From contig USQV01000036.1 in NCBI GenBank assembly GCA_900556965.1, positions 1 through 7,694 of the forward strand: a stretch of DNA of 7,694 nucleotides, written 5' to 3'. Under the pieces are notes generated by a model, which searched no databases, was not told the DNA's origin, and saw nothing but the letters and a program-made list of their open reading frames with translations. Source of the DNA: an uncultured Clostridium sp. Its GTDB lineage: Bacteria > Bacillota_A > Clostridia > Lachnospirales > Lachnospiraceae. Position numbers and translations under genes: made by a program. This document shows positions 1 to 5,742 of this stretch, piece by piece (position 1 is the first letter of the stretch; each line of letters opens with the position of its first letter).

Positions 1-1089
1 CGGGTGGAGGATGCAAAGAAAAAACTGAAAAAGCTTATTGAGGAGTACAATATCTCCCTGATCTCTGTGGGAAACGGAACGGCTTCCCGTGAATCCGAGC
101 AGATCATTGCCGGGTTCTTAAAGGAAATCCCGGAGAAGGTCAGATATATTATTGTAAATGAGGCCGGAGCCTCCGTATATTCAGCCAGCAAGCTGGCCAC
201 GGAAGAATTTCCGGAGTTTGATGTGGGACAGAGAAGTGCCGTTTCCATCGCGAGAAGACTTCAGGATCCGCTGGCGGAGCTTGTTAAGATCGACCCGAAA
301 TCGATCGGCGTCGGCCAGTATCAGCATGATATGAACCAGAAGCATCTGAGCGAAGCCCTTGGAAATGTGGTAGAGGACTGTGTAAACAAGGTCGGTGTCG
401 ATCTGAACACGGCATCTGCCTCTCTGTTAGAGTATATTTCCGGAATCTCAAAGGCGGTTGCGAAGAACATCGTAGCCTACCGGGAGGAGAACGGCCCGTT
501 TAAAAACAGAAAGCAGCTTTTAAAGGTTGCCAAGCTGGGTCCGAAGGCTTATGAACAGTGTGCGGGCTTTATGAGGATCAAGGACGGTGAAAATCCGCTG
601 GATTCCACCTCCGTCCACCCGGAAAGCTATCCGGCAGCCTCTGAGCTTTTGAAGAAACTCGGGATGAAGCCGGAGGAGATCGGCAGCGGGGCAATGAAGG
701 AGATCGGGAAAAGGATCCCGGCTCCGGAAAAGCTTGCAGACGAGTTGGGGATCGGTGAGATCACGCTGCTCGATATTATAAAAGAGCTGGAAAAGCCGGC
801 GCGGGATCCCCGAGAGGAGATGCCGGGGCCGATATTAAGGACAGACGTTCTCGATATGAAGGATCTTAAGCCCGGTATGATCTTAAAGGGAACCGTCCGA
901 AATGTAATAGACTTCGGTGCTTTCGTGGATATCGGCGTCCATCAGGATGGTCTTGTCCATATTTCGGAGATGACAAAGCATTACATTAAGCACCCGCTGG
1001 AGGCAGTCAGCGTGGGCGATATCGTCGAGGTAAAGGTCATTGGTGTCGACATGGCTAAAAAGAGGATCTCTCTTTCTATGAAGCTTTAG
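1..1089 (+). CDS. tex: Tex family transcription accessory / RNA-binding protein, 3' part (5' end outside window)
   Basis: This is the C-terminal half of Tex, a conserved cytoplasmic nucleic-acid-binding protein implicated in transcription and RNA metabolism. The frame is open from base 1, so the GTG at 4 is an internal valine codon, not a start. Only about 362 residues of a family usually a little over 700 are present. Counting from base 1, the end of the YqgF/RNase H-like domain comes first, with GNGTASRE and then the Tex signature IARRLQDPLAELVKIDP and GVGQYQHD (about residues 83-109). A helix-hairpin-helix region follows (about 131-193, with LNTAS, GISKAVAKNIVAYRE and LGPKAYEQCAGF). A C-terminal S1 RNA-binding domain spans about 288-362 (GTVRNVIDFGAFVDIG, DGLVHIS, KKRISLSMK). 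The domain order matches the family and the C-terminus looks complete, ending TAG at 1087. Family assignment is very secure; the exact cellular role is less settled. No terminator hairpin follows it. Confidence 0.96.
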   Translation, partial: RVEDAKKKLKKLIEEYNISLISVGNGTASRESEQIIAGFLKEIPEKVRYIIVNEAGASVYSASKLATEEFPEFDVGQRSAVSIARRLQDPLAELVKIDPKSIGVGQYQHDMNQKHLSEALGNVVEDCVNKVGVDLNTASASLLEYISGISKAVAKNIVAYREENGPFKNRKQLLKVAKLGPKAYEQCAGFMRIKDGENPLDSTSVHPESYPAASELLKKLGMKPEEIGSGAMKEIGKRIPAPEKLADELGIGEITLLDIIKELEKPARDPREEMPGPILRTDVLDMKDLKPGMILKGTVRNVIDFGAFVDIGVHQDGLVHISEMTKHYIKHPLEAVSVGDIVEVKVIGVDMAKKRISLSMKL

Positions 1090-1146
1090 CCGTTAATAAT
1101 AGGGTAACTCATCAATAAAATATATAAATGATAGGAGGATACTACA

Positions 1147-2337
1147 ATGAAGTACAATTTCGATGAAGTGATCGACAGGAGTGGAACCGGAGCTACAAAG
1201 GTTGAGAAGCTTCCGGCAGGATGTGATCCGGAGTGCCTTCCGCTTTGGGTTGCGGATATGGATTTTGCATGTGCAGAGCCGATCCTGAAGGCATTGCATG
1301 AAAGGATCGACAGAAAAATATTCGGCTATACGTTATATGAAACGGAAGAATGCCAGAGTGCGATCCTTAACTGGTATAAAAGACGTTACGGCTGGGAAGA
1401 AAAGGCAGAGAACCTGTTCTTCTGCGGCGGAATCGTATCAGCGTATGCTGTCCTCCTTAATATAATGACTGAGCCCGGCGACGGAATCGTGTTACAGCGT
1501 CCGATCTACTATCCATTTACAATGAAGGCAGAGAGCAATGACCGTGTTCTCGTAGACTCTCCATTGATTTATGAAAACGGAAGCTATCGCATGGATCTGG
1601 AGGATCTGGACAAAAAAATGGCAGATCCGAAGAATAAGGTATTCGTTTTCTGCAGCCCTCACAACCCGGCAGGACGTGTATGGACAAAGGATGAGATCAG
1701 AAGCGTTGTAGATATCTGTAAGAAATACGAAAAATGGATCATCTGTGATGAGATCCATTGTGATCTCGTGCGCCGTGGCGTTACCTTCCACCCGATCTTA
1801 ACCGTTGCTCCGGACTACGCAGATCGAATTGCAGTCTGCACCGCACCGAGCAAGACCTTTAACTTAGCAGGAATGAAGACCTCCAATATCGTTATCCACA
1901 ATCCGGAGCTCAAGAAGGCATGGACAGATCTGCTTGGAAATAAGATGGCAATGAGCGGAGCAGGAACTCTCGGCCTGACAGCAATGGTCGCTGCCTACAA
2001 CGAGGGTGAGGAGTGGCTGGAGCAGCTGAAGGACTATCTTGATGGAAACTTTGCCTATATCGATGAATTCTTAAAGAAAAATATGCCGAAGGCTCATCTG
2101 GTTCCGTCAGAGGGTACATATCTTGCATGGATCGATTTCAACGAATATGTAAACGGAGATGCAGAGAAGCTTGAGCAGATCATGCAGAAAAAGGCAAAGG
2201 TCGCTCTCGACGAGGGTTATATCTTCGGCGTGGAAGGCAGAGGCTTCGAGAGAATCAACATTGCAACCCAGAGAAGCGTTATCGAAGACTGCATGAATCG
2301 TATTCTGAATGCATTTAAAGAAGAAAAATACGTGTAA
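1147..2337 (+). CDS. patB: PatB/MalY-type PLP-dependent C-S beta-lyase / aminotransferase
   Basis: This is a 396-residue fold-type I PLP enzyme of the MalY/PatB group. Members cleave the C-S bond of cystathionine or cysteine conjugates to release a thiol or sulfide, pyruvate and ammonia, and some are annotated simply as aminotransferases. Visible features are the N-terminal LPLWVADMDF (31-40) typical of this group, HNPAG with N173, CDEIHCDL with D201 (pyridine-nitrogen contact), SKTFNLAG with the Schiff-base lysine K236, and ERINIA with R369 as the likely carboxylate-binding arginine. Length is normal for the family. The ATG start has a perfect AGGAGG at 1133-1138, 8 nt upstream. The 57-nt gap after tex holds no clear terminator and no convincing -35/-10 pair. 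The next gene starts 15 nt downstream, so cotranscription is likely. The substrate cannot be read from sequence, and the symbol reflects the subfamily only. Fold and chemistry are secure; specificity is uncertain. Confidence 0.9.
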   Translation: MKYNFDEVIDRSGTGATKVEKLPAGCDPECLPLWVADMDFACAEPILKALHERIDRKIFGYTLYETEECQSAILNWYKRRYGWEEKAENLFFCGGIVSAYAVLLNIMTEPGDGIVLQRPIYYPFTMKAESNDRVLVDSPLIYENGSYRMDLEDLDKKMADPKNKVFVFCSPHNPAGRVWTKDEIRSVVDICKKYEKWIICDEIHCDLVRRGVTFHPILTVAPDYADRIAVCTAPSKTFNLAGMKTSNIVIHNPELKKAWTDLLGNKMAMSGAGTLGLTAMVAAYNEGEEWLEQLKDYLDGNFAYIDEFLKKNMPKAHLVPSEGTYLAWIDFNEYVNGDAEKLEQIMQKKAKVALDEGYIFGVEGRGFERINIATQRSVIEDCMNRILNAFKEEKYV

Positions 2338-2352
2338 AAGGAAAAATGCCGG

Positions 2353-2853
2353 ATGAAGATAACTGTAAATTTGACTGTCAGGGATTTGTTTACCTTCTCC
2401 ATGTATAATTCCAGCAGTGGTTTTTCCGGTTTATTCAACCTGTTCTTCACCGCCGGGGCGATCTTCGTCCTGGCGGTGACGTGGCAGTGGGAGACAGTCA
2501 GCATGTTCCAGAGAGTCCTGCTTATTCTCTGTGCCCTGCTTTTTTCTGTTATACAGCCGTTAATCCTCTACAGAAAGTCACAGAAACAGGCAAAAAGACA
2601 GGGCTTTGATGCGGAGCTTGAGATGGAGTTTGCAGACAGCGGCTTTCGTGTTAAGCTGGGAGATTTGGGCTGCGATCTGGGATGGGATCAGATCTGGAAA
2701 GTGATCCGGATCCGCTCCATGTATATCGTAAAAACAGGCCCTACCCGCGCATATCTGATCCCGGTGCGCTCTGTTGCCGGGAGAGAGAAGGAGCTGGAGG
2801 AGATTTTTCGGAAGAACCTGCCAAAATCAAAAAGGAAAGGGCTGAAAGAATGA
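2353..2853 (+). CDS. YcxB-like small membrane protein
   Basis: This encodes a 166-residue protein of unknown function resembling the YcxB-like family. Two hydrophobic segments lie near residues 27-44 and 55-73, separated by only about ten residues. They would form a hairpin with both ends on the same face. The basic stretch after the second helix (RKSQKQAKRQ, 74-83) suggests that face is cytoplasmic. The soluble C-terminal part (about 85-155) has the YcxB-like pattern of a strand-rich segment with EMEFADSGFRVK, then WDQIWKV, then YIVKTG and YLIPVRSV. The ATG start follows an AAGG (2338-2341) by 11 nt and lies 15 nt after the patB stop. The stop overlaps the tsaE start (ATGA at 2850-2853), indicating translational coupling. 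A stretch of basic residues closes the protein. The family is known but, as far as I know, not functionally defined. The family call is by eye and moderately sure; the membrane topology is inference. Confidence 0.82.
   Translation: MKITVNLTVRDLFTFSMYNSSSGFSGLFNLFFTAGAIFVLAVTWQWETVSMFQRVLLILCALLFSVIQPLILYRKSQKQAKRQGFDAELEMEFADSGFRVKLGDLGCDLGWDQIWKVIRIRSMYIVKTGPTRAYLIPVRSVAGREKELEEIFRKNLPKSKRKGLKE
2832..2840 (+). promoter_or_regulatory. Ribosome binding site deciding the tsaE start
   Basis: AAGGAAAGG lies within the end of the upstream membrane-protein gene and ends 9 nt before the ATG at 2850. It supports starting tsaE there rather than at the in-frame ATG at 2682, which would add 56 residues that merely read the upstream gene in another frame. 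Confidence 0.6.
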
Positions 2854-3275
2854 CAGCAGTAAGTTTATGCCCGGAGGATACCTTTGCCCTTGGAAAAGAG
2901 CTGGGAGAAAAGGCAAAGCCGGGAGATGTAATTTGTCTGGACGGAGATCTGGGAGTCGGAAAAACTGTATTTACGCAGGGCTTTGCCGCAGGTCTTGGGA
3001 TCACGGAGCCGGTAAACAGCCCTACGTTTACGATCGTTCAGCAGTATGATGAAGGACGCCTTCCCCTGTATCATTTCGATGTATACCGGATCGGTGATAT
3101 CAGTGAAATGGACGAGGTGGGCTATGAGGATCTTTTTTTCGGTGATGGCGTCTGCCTGATCGAGTGGGCCGGTCTGATCGAGGAGATCCTGCCGGAGCAC
3201 AGAACAACGGTTACAATAGAAAAAGATCTGGAAAAAGGCTTTGATTACAGAAAAATCACGGTGGAGGAGAATTAA
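2850..3275 (+). CDS. tsaE: tRNA t6A biosynthesis ATPase TsaE
   Basis: TsaE (YjeE/YdiB) is the P-loop ATPase that works with TsaB and TsaD to transfer the threonylcarbamoyl group to A37 of ANN-decoding tRNAs in the cytoplasm. The 141-residue product has the family's usual size. Its Walker A motif is GDLGVGKT (32-39, K38, T39). It is followed by the conserved SPTF (57-60), HFDVYR (75-80), a glutamate-rich segment around EVGYEDLF (89-96), and IEWAG (104-108), which carries the conserved tryptophan. The start at 2850 overlaps the upstream stop by ATGA and has a Shine-Dalgarno sequence inside the upstream gene. A longer in-frame reading from 2682 contains no family sequence and was rejected. The TAA stop directly abuts the ATG of tsaB, the classic Firmicutes order, so the two products are probably made in step. 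Identification is very secure. Confidence 0.96.
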   Translation: MTAVSLCPEDTFALGKELGEKAKPGDVICLDGDLGVGKTVFTQGFAAGLGITEPVNSPTFTIVQQYDEGRLPLYHFDVYRIGDISEMDEVGYEDLFFGDGVCLIEWAGLIEEILPEHRTTVTIEKDLEKGFDYRKITVEEN

Positions 3276-3980
3276 ATGCGGATACTGGGAATCGAGAGCT
3301 CCTCTCTGGTAGCCTCTGTGGCTATCGTTGAGGACGAGACCACTATGGCAGAATATACGGTAAATTTTAAAAAGACGCATTCACAGACACTTCTTCCGAT
3401 GATCGATGAGATGGTAAAGCTTCTGGAGATCGATCTTTCCACAGTGGATGCCATCGCAGTTTCGGGAGGCCCAGGCTCCTTTACGGGACTTCGTATCGGT
3501 TCTGCAACGGCAAAGGGATTAGGTCTGGCACTTCATAAGCCGTTGATCCATGTGCCGACCTTAGATGCAACAGCATACAACCTTTATGGAACAGAGGCAC
3601 TGATCTGCCCGATCATGGATGCAAGAAGAAATCAGGTGTATACGGGTATTTACCGTTTCAGGGAAAGCTTTGAGATCGTGCACGGACAGGATGCAATGGA
3701 TATCGACGAATTGATCGGGATCTTAAATTCCATGGGAGAGCCGGTAATATTCTTAGGAGACGGCGTTCCTGTTTTCAGAAGCAGGATAGAGGAGACCTTA
3801 ACGGTCAAGGCTTTGTTTGCGCCGGCCCATGTAAATCGTCAGAGGGCATCAGCCGTTGCCGCTCTGGGAGCTGTTTACTTTAAAGAAAGCAAAACAGAGA
3901 CAGCAATGGAGCATAAGCCGGATTATCTGAGAAAATCCCAGGCGGAGCGTGAACGCGAAGAAAGAGAAGGTAAGTCATAA
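3276..3980 (+). CDS. tsaB: tRNA t6A biosynthesis protein TsaB (TsaD partner)
   Basis: TsaB (YeaZ/YdiC) is a catalytically inactive ASKHA-fold paralogue of TsaD. It dimerises with TsaD and helps organise the TsaB-TsaD-TsaE complex that makes t6A37. The 234-residue length is typical. Visible motifs are the N-terminal ILGIESSSLVASVAI (3-17), in which the catalytic SCDET of TsaD is absent. HSQTLLP (35-41), SGGPGSFTGLRIG (63-75) and MDARRNQVY (114-122) follow, all hallmarks of TsaB rather than TsaD. The ATG follows the tsaE stop with no spacer and is served by GGAGG at 3263-3267, 8 nt upstream inside the end of tsaE. The C-terminus is highly charged (many Glu, Arg and Lys), which is common as a variable tail. 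The rimI start comes 3 nt after its stop. Identification is very secure. Confidence 0.96.
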   Translation: MRILGIESSSLVASVAIVEDETTMAEYTVNFKKTHSQTLLPMIDEMVKLLEIDLSTVDAIAVSGGPGSFTGLRIGSATAKGLGLALHKPLIHVPTLDATAYNLYGTEALICPIMDARRNQVYTGIYRFRESFEIVHGQDAMDIDELIGILNSMGEPVIFLGDGVPVFRSRIEETLTVKALFAPAHVNRQRASAVAALGAVYFKESKTETAMEHKPDYLRKSQAEREREEREGKS

Positions 3981-3983
3981 AGA

Positions 3984-4457
3984 ATGATGCATGAATCAGA
4001 GGTCTTTTTAAGACCTATGACCGGCGAAGATGTGCCGGAGGTAGAAAAACTGGAAAAAGACTGTTTTTCGGAAGCATGGTCAGAAAAGCTGCTGCAGGAT
4101 ATGCTGGACAGTGAATTTGACGAGGCTTGGGTACTTGTGTGCCCGGATAAAAGTGTGTGCGGCTATATCAACGTCAGATTTCTTGCCGGTGAAGGCGAGC
4201 TGATGCGGATAGCCGTCGGAAAAGAGTACCGAGGACTCGGATATTCCCGGAAATTGATGGAGCAGATGATGAGATCGGCGCAGGAGAAGAATGTCTGTGA
4301 TCTGACGCTGGAGGTGCGTGCCGGAAACACGCCTGCGATCCGGCTTTATAAATCCTATGGCTTCCGCAAGGAGGCGGTAAGGCGCGATTACTATCATGCT
4401 CCGACGGAGGATGCTTTTATTATGTGGAGGAGAGGCCTGCCAGCCATTTCCTCTTAA
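3984..4457 (+). CDS. rimI: Ribosomal protein S18-alanine N-acetyltransferase RimI (GNAT family)
   Basis: RimI is a GNAT-fold acetyltransferase that, in the best-studied cases, acetylates the N-terminal alanine of ribosomal protein S18 using acetyl-CoA. The 157-residue protein shows FLRPMTGEDVPEVEKLE at the N-terminus (8-24) and the acetyl-CoA-binding strand-loop VGKEYRGLGYS (78-88). TLEVRAGNTPAIRLYKSYGF (108-127) and RRDYYHAPTEDAFIM (133-147) complete the RimI pattern. E110 and Y136/Y137 match the residues proposed as catalytic in enteric RimI. The last glycine of the RxxGxG/A loop is serine here (S88), a mild departure. Two adjacent in-frame ATGs (3984 and 3987) are possible starts. The only Shine-Dalgarno-like element is AGAAGG at 3965-3970, rather far off, so translation may depend on coupling to tsaB. 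Its position next to tsaB supports RimI over a generic GNAT. The true substrate range in this organism is unknown. Confidence 0.92.
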   Translation: MMHESEVFLRPMTGEDVPEVEKLEKDCFSEAWSEKLLQDMLDSEFDEAWVLVCPDKSVCGYINVRFLAGEGELMRIAVGKEYRGLGYSRKLMEQMMRSAQEKNVCDLTLEVRAGNTPAIRLYKSYGFRKEAVRRDYYHAPTEDAFIMWRRGLPAISS

Positions 4458-4481
4458 AAATCCGAATTTTTCAGCTATAAT
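4454..4481 (+). promoter_or_regulatory. Possible internal sigma-A promoter upstream of the zinc-ribbon and RNase Z genes
   Basis: A perfect -10 hexamer TATAAT lies at 4476-4481. TTAAAA at 4454-4459, overlapping the rimI stop, matches 4 of 6 bases of TTGACA with a 16-nt spacer. Transcription would start near 4488, giving a short leader of about 40 nt before the next gene. The AT-rich composition of the spacer fits a promoter. No extended -10 TG is present, and the -35 is weak. Confidence 0.45.
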
Positions 4482-4516
4482 GTAGGGGTGCCCGGAGAAA
4501 ACTACAGAAGGCAGAA

Positions 4517-4524
4517 AGGTGAGG
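4517..4524 (+). promoter_or_regulatory. Ribosome binding site favouring the TTG start of the zinc-ribbon gene
   Basis: AGGTGAGG contains AGGTGA, an exact match to part of the extended Shine-Dalgarno consensus (AAGGAGGTGA). It sits 6-8 nt before the TTG at 4531. The competing GTG at 4519 lies inside this element and has only GAAGG (4507-4511) upstream at a shorter effective spacing. I therefore prefer TTG at 4531. Confidence 0.5.
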
Positions 4525-4530
4525 ATAATT

Positions 4531-4797
4531 TTGAGAAAATACGGAAAAAATAGACAGCTTGAGGCAGTGTTCTGCAATATGTGCGGGAAAAAGCTTGCAG
4601 TAAAAGACGGGATACTCCGTGAAGGAGCCCTCATGCTTGACCATGCATGGGACTATTTTTCGGAGAAAGACGGAGAAGTCCATCATTTTGATCTCTGCGA
4701 GGAGTGTTATGATGAGCTTGTAAGCAGGATGAAGCTTCCGGTAGATGTGGAAGAACAGACAGAGCTTCTGTCTTATGCTATGTATGATAAAGAATGA
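4531..4797 (+). CDS. Uncharacterised small zinc-ribbon-like protein (two CxxC pairs)
   Basis: This encodes an 88-residue protein, counted from the preferred TTG start, that I cannot assign a function. It has two CxxC knuckles, CNMC (C15, C18) and CEEC (C56, C59), about 38 residues apart, consistent with one four-cysteine zinc site. Between them are a short strand-like stretch (KKLAVKDGIL) and the aromatic and acidic segment WDYFSEKDGEVHHFDL (40-55). The protein is acidic at its C-terminus and has no signal peptide or membrane segment, so it is probably cytoplasmic. An alternative GTG at 4519 would add four residues, but the ribosome binding site favours 4531. It follows rimI by 73 nt with a likely promoter between them, and the RNase Z gene begins 14 nt after its stop. 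Being a real gene is supported by paired cysteines, operon spacing and a well-placed Shine-Dalgarno. A role in RNA or protein binding would be speculation. Confidence 0.83.
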   Translation: MRKYGKNRQLEAVFCNMCGKKLAVKDGILREGALMLDHAWDYFSEKDGEVHHFDLCEECYDELVSRMKLPVDVEEQTELLSYAMYDKE

Positions 4798-4811
4798 AAT
4801 GAGGAATAGGA

Positions 4812-5729
4812 ATGTTAGATATTTGCTTGTTGGGAACCGGAGGGATGCAGCCCCTTCCATATCGCTGGCTGACGTCCATGATGGCGCGCTGTGACGGGAG
4901 CAACCTGCTGATCGACTGTGGTGAGGGAACTCAGGTCGCACTAAAAGAAAAGGGCTGGAGTCCGAAGCCGGTGGACGTGATCTGCTTTACACATTATCAT
5001 GCCGATCATATCAGCGGACTCCCGGGCTTCCTCCTTACCATGGGCAATGCGGAGCGTGTGGAGCCGGTGCTCCTTGCGGGTCCGAAGGGTCTGGAGCGTG
5101 TGGTCGGAGCATTGAGAACGATCGCTCCGGAGCTTCCGTTCCCGATATTGTTCCGCGAATTTACGGATCCCAGAGAACAGTTTCAGGCGGGGCCGTATCT
5201 GATCGATGCATTCCGTGTTAACCATAACGTTACCTGCTATGGCTATCGCATTTCGATCCCGCGAAACGGAAAATTTGATGTGGAACGGGCGCAGCAGCAA
5301 AATATTCCCCAGCGCTTCTGGAGCCGTCTCCAGAAGGGGGAGGTGATCGAACACGAAGGCAGGATCCTGACCCCGGATATGGTTCTGGGAGAAAAAAGGA
5401 GAGGGATCTCTGTCACCTATACAACAGATACACGTCCGGTGCCTGTGATCGCCGAATACGCAAAGGATAATGACCTTTTTATCTGCGAGGGCATGTACGG
5501 TGAAAAGGAAAAGGCAGCGAAGGCGAGAGAATATAAACACATGACGTTTCAGGAGGCGGCAAAGCTCGGAAAGGAAGCCATGCCGCGGGAAATGTGGCTG
5601 ACCCATTACAGCCCGTCCCTGATGCGTCCTGAGGATTATCTGGAGGAGATCAGAGAGATCTGCCCGCAGATCAAGACGGCCCGTGACGGCTGGTCAAAGG
5701 AAATTGGGTTTGATGACGATAAGCAGTAA
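4812..5729 (+). CDS. rnz: Ribonuclease Z-like metallo-beta-lactamase-fold protein
   Basis: RNase Z (ElaC/TrnZ) is the zinc-dependent endonuclease that removes 3' trailers from tRNA precursors lacking an encoded CCA. The 305-residue length fits the short bacterial form. Motifs in order are LGTGG (7-11), LIDCGEGTQ (33-41, as in RNase Z), THYHADH (60-66, ligands H61, H63, D65, H66), VNHNVTCYGYRI with H138, TTDTR with D206, KHMTFQEAA with H243, and LTHYSP with H265. All seven expected metal or catalytic positions are thus present. Differences from textbook RNase Z are HADH instead of HGDH, TTDTR instead of SGDTR, and an exosite-arm region (about 151-180) in which the Gly-Pro motif I recall from the Bacillus enzyme is replaced by NIPQRFWSRL. 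The ATG has GAGG at 4801-4804, 7 nt upstream. The tRNA-modification neighbours support a tRNA role. Another MBL hydrolase activity remains possible. Confidence 0.85.
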   Translation: MLDICLLGTGGMQPLPYRWLTSMMARCDGSNLLIDCGEGTQVALKEKGWSPKPVDVICFTHYHADHISGLPGFLLTMGNAERVEPVLLAGPKGLERVVGALRTIAPELPFPILFREFTDPREQFQAGPYLIDAFRVNHNVTCYGYRISIPRNGKFDVERAQQQNIPQRFWSRLQKGEVIEHEGRILTPDMVLGEKRRGISVTYTTDTRPVPVIAEYAKDNDLFICEGMYGEKEKAAKAREYKHMTFQEAAKLGKEAMPREMWLTHYSPSLMRPEDYLEEIREICPQIKTARDGWSKEIGFDDDKQ

Positions 5730-5742
5730 ATGAGGCGAAACA

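Noticed and set aside
1090..1146. Promoter in the tex-patB gap (TATATAAA at 1121-1128)
   Set aside because: The TATA-like run is only a few bases from the ribosome binding site, so initiation would fall on or after it, and no -35 match lies upstream.
2371..2409. TTGACT and a perfect TATAAT inside the membrane-protein gene, as a promoter for tsaE
   Set aside because: The hexamers are separated by 27 nt, far from the 16-18 nt needed, and no -35-like sequence occurs at the right distance.
2682..2849. In-frame 5' extension of tsaE from an upstream ATG
   Set aside because: It reads the membrane-protein gene in another frame, carries no TsaE sequence, and the ATG at 2850 has a good ribosome binding site and gives the normal length.
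4456..4471. AT-only dyad AAAAAT-CCGA-ATTTTT at the rimI stop, as a possible terminator
   Set aside because: The six-pair stem has no G-C pairs and only a short T run within its own arm. It is better explained as the AT-rich spacer of a promoter.
4080..4634. Long minus-strand open frames, here and opposite rnz (4941-5606) and tsaD (6085-6876)
   Set aside because: They lie antisense to well-identified genes, have no recognisable domains and read as low-quality shadow translations.
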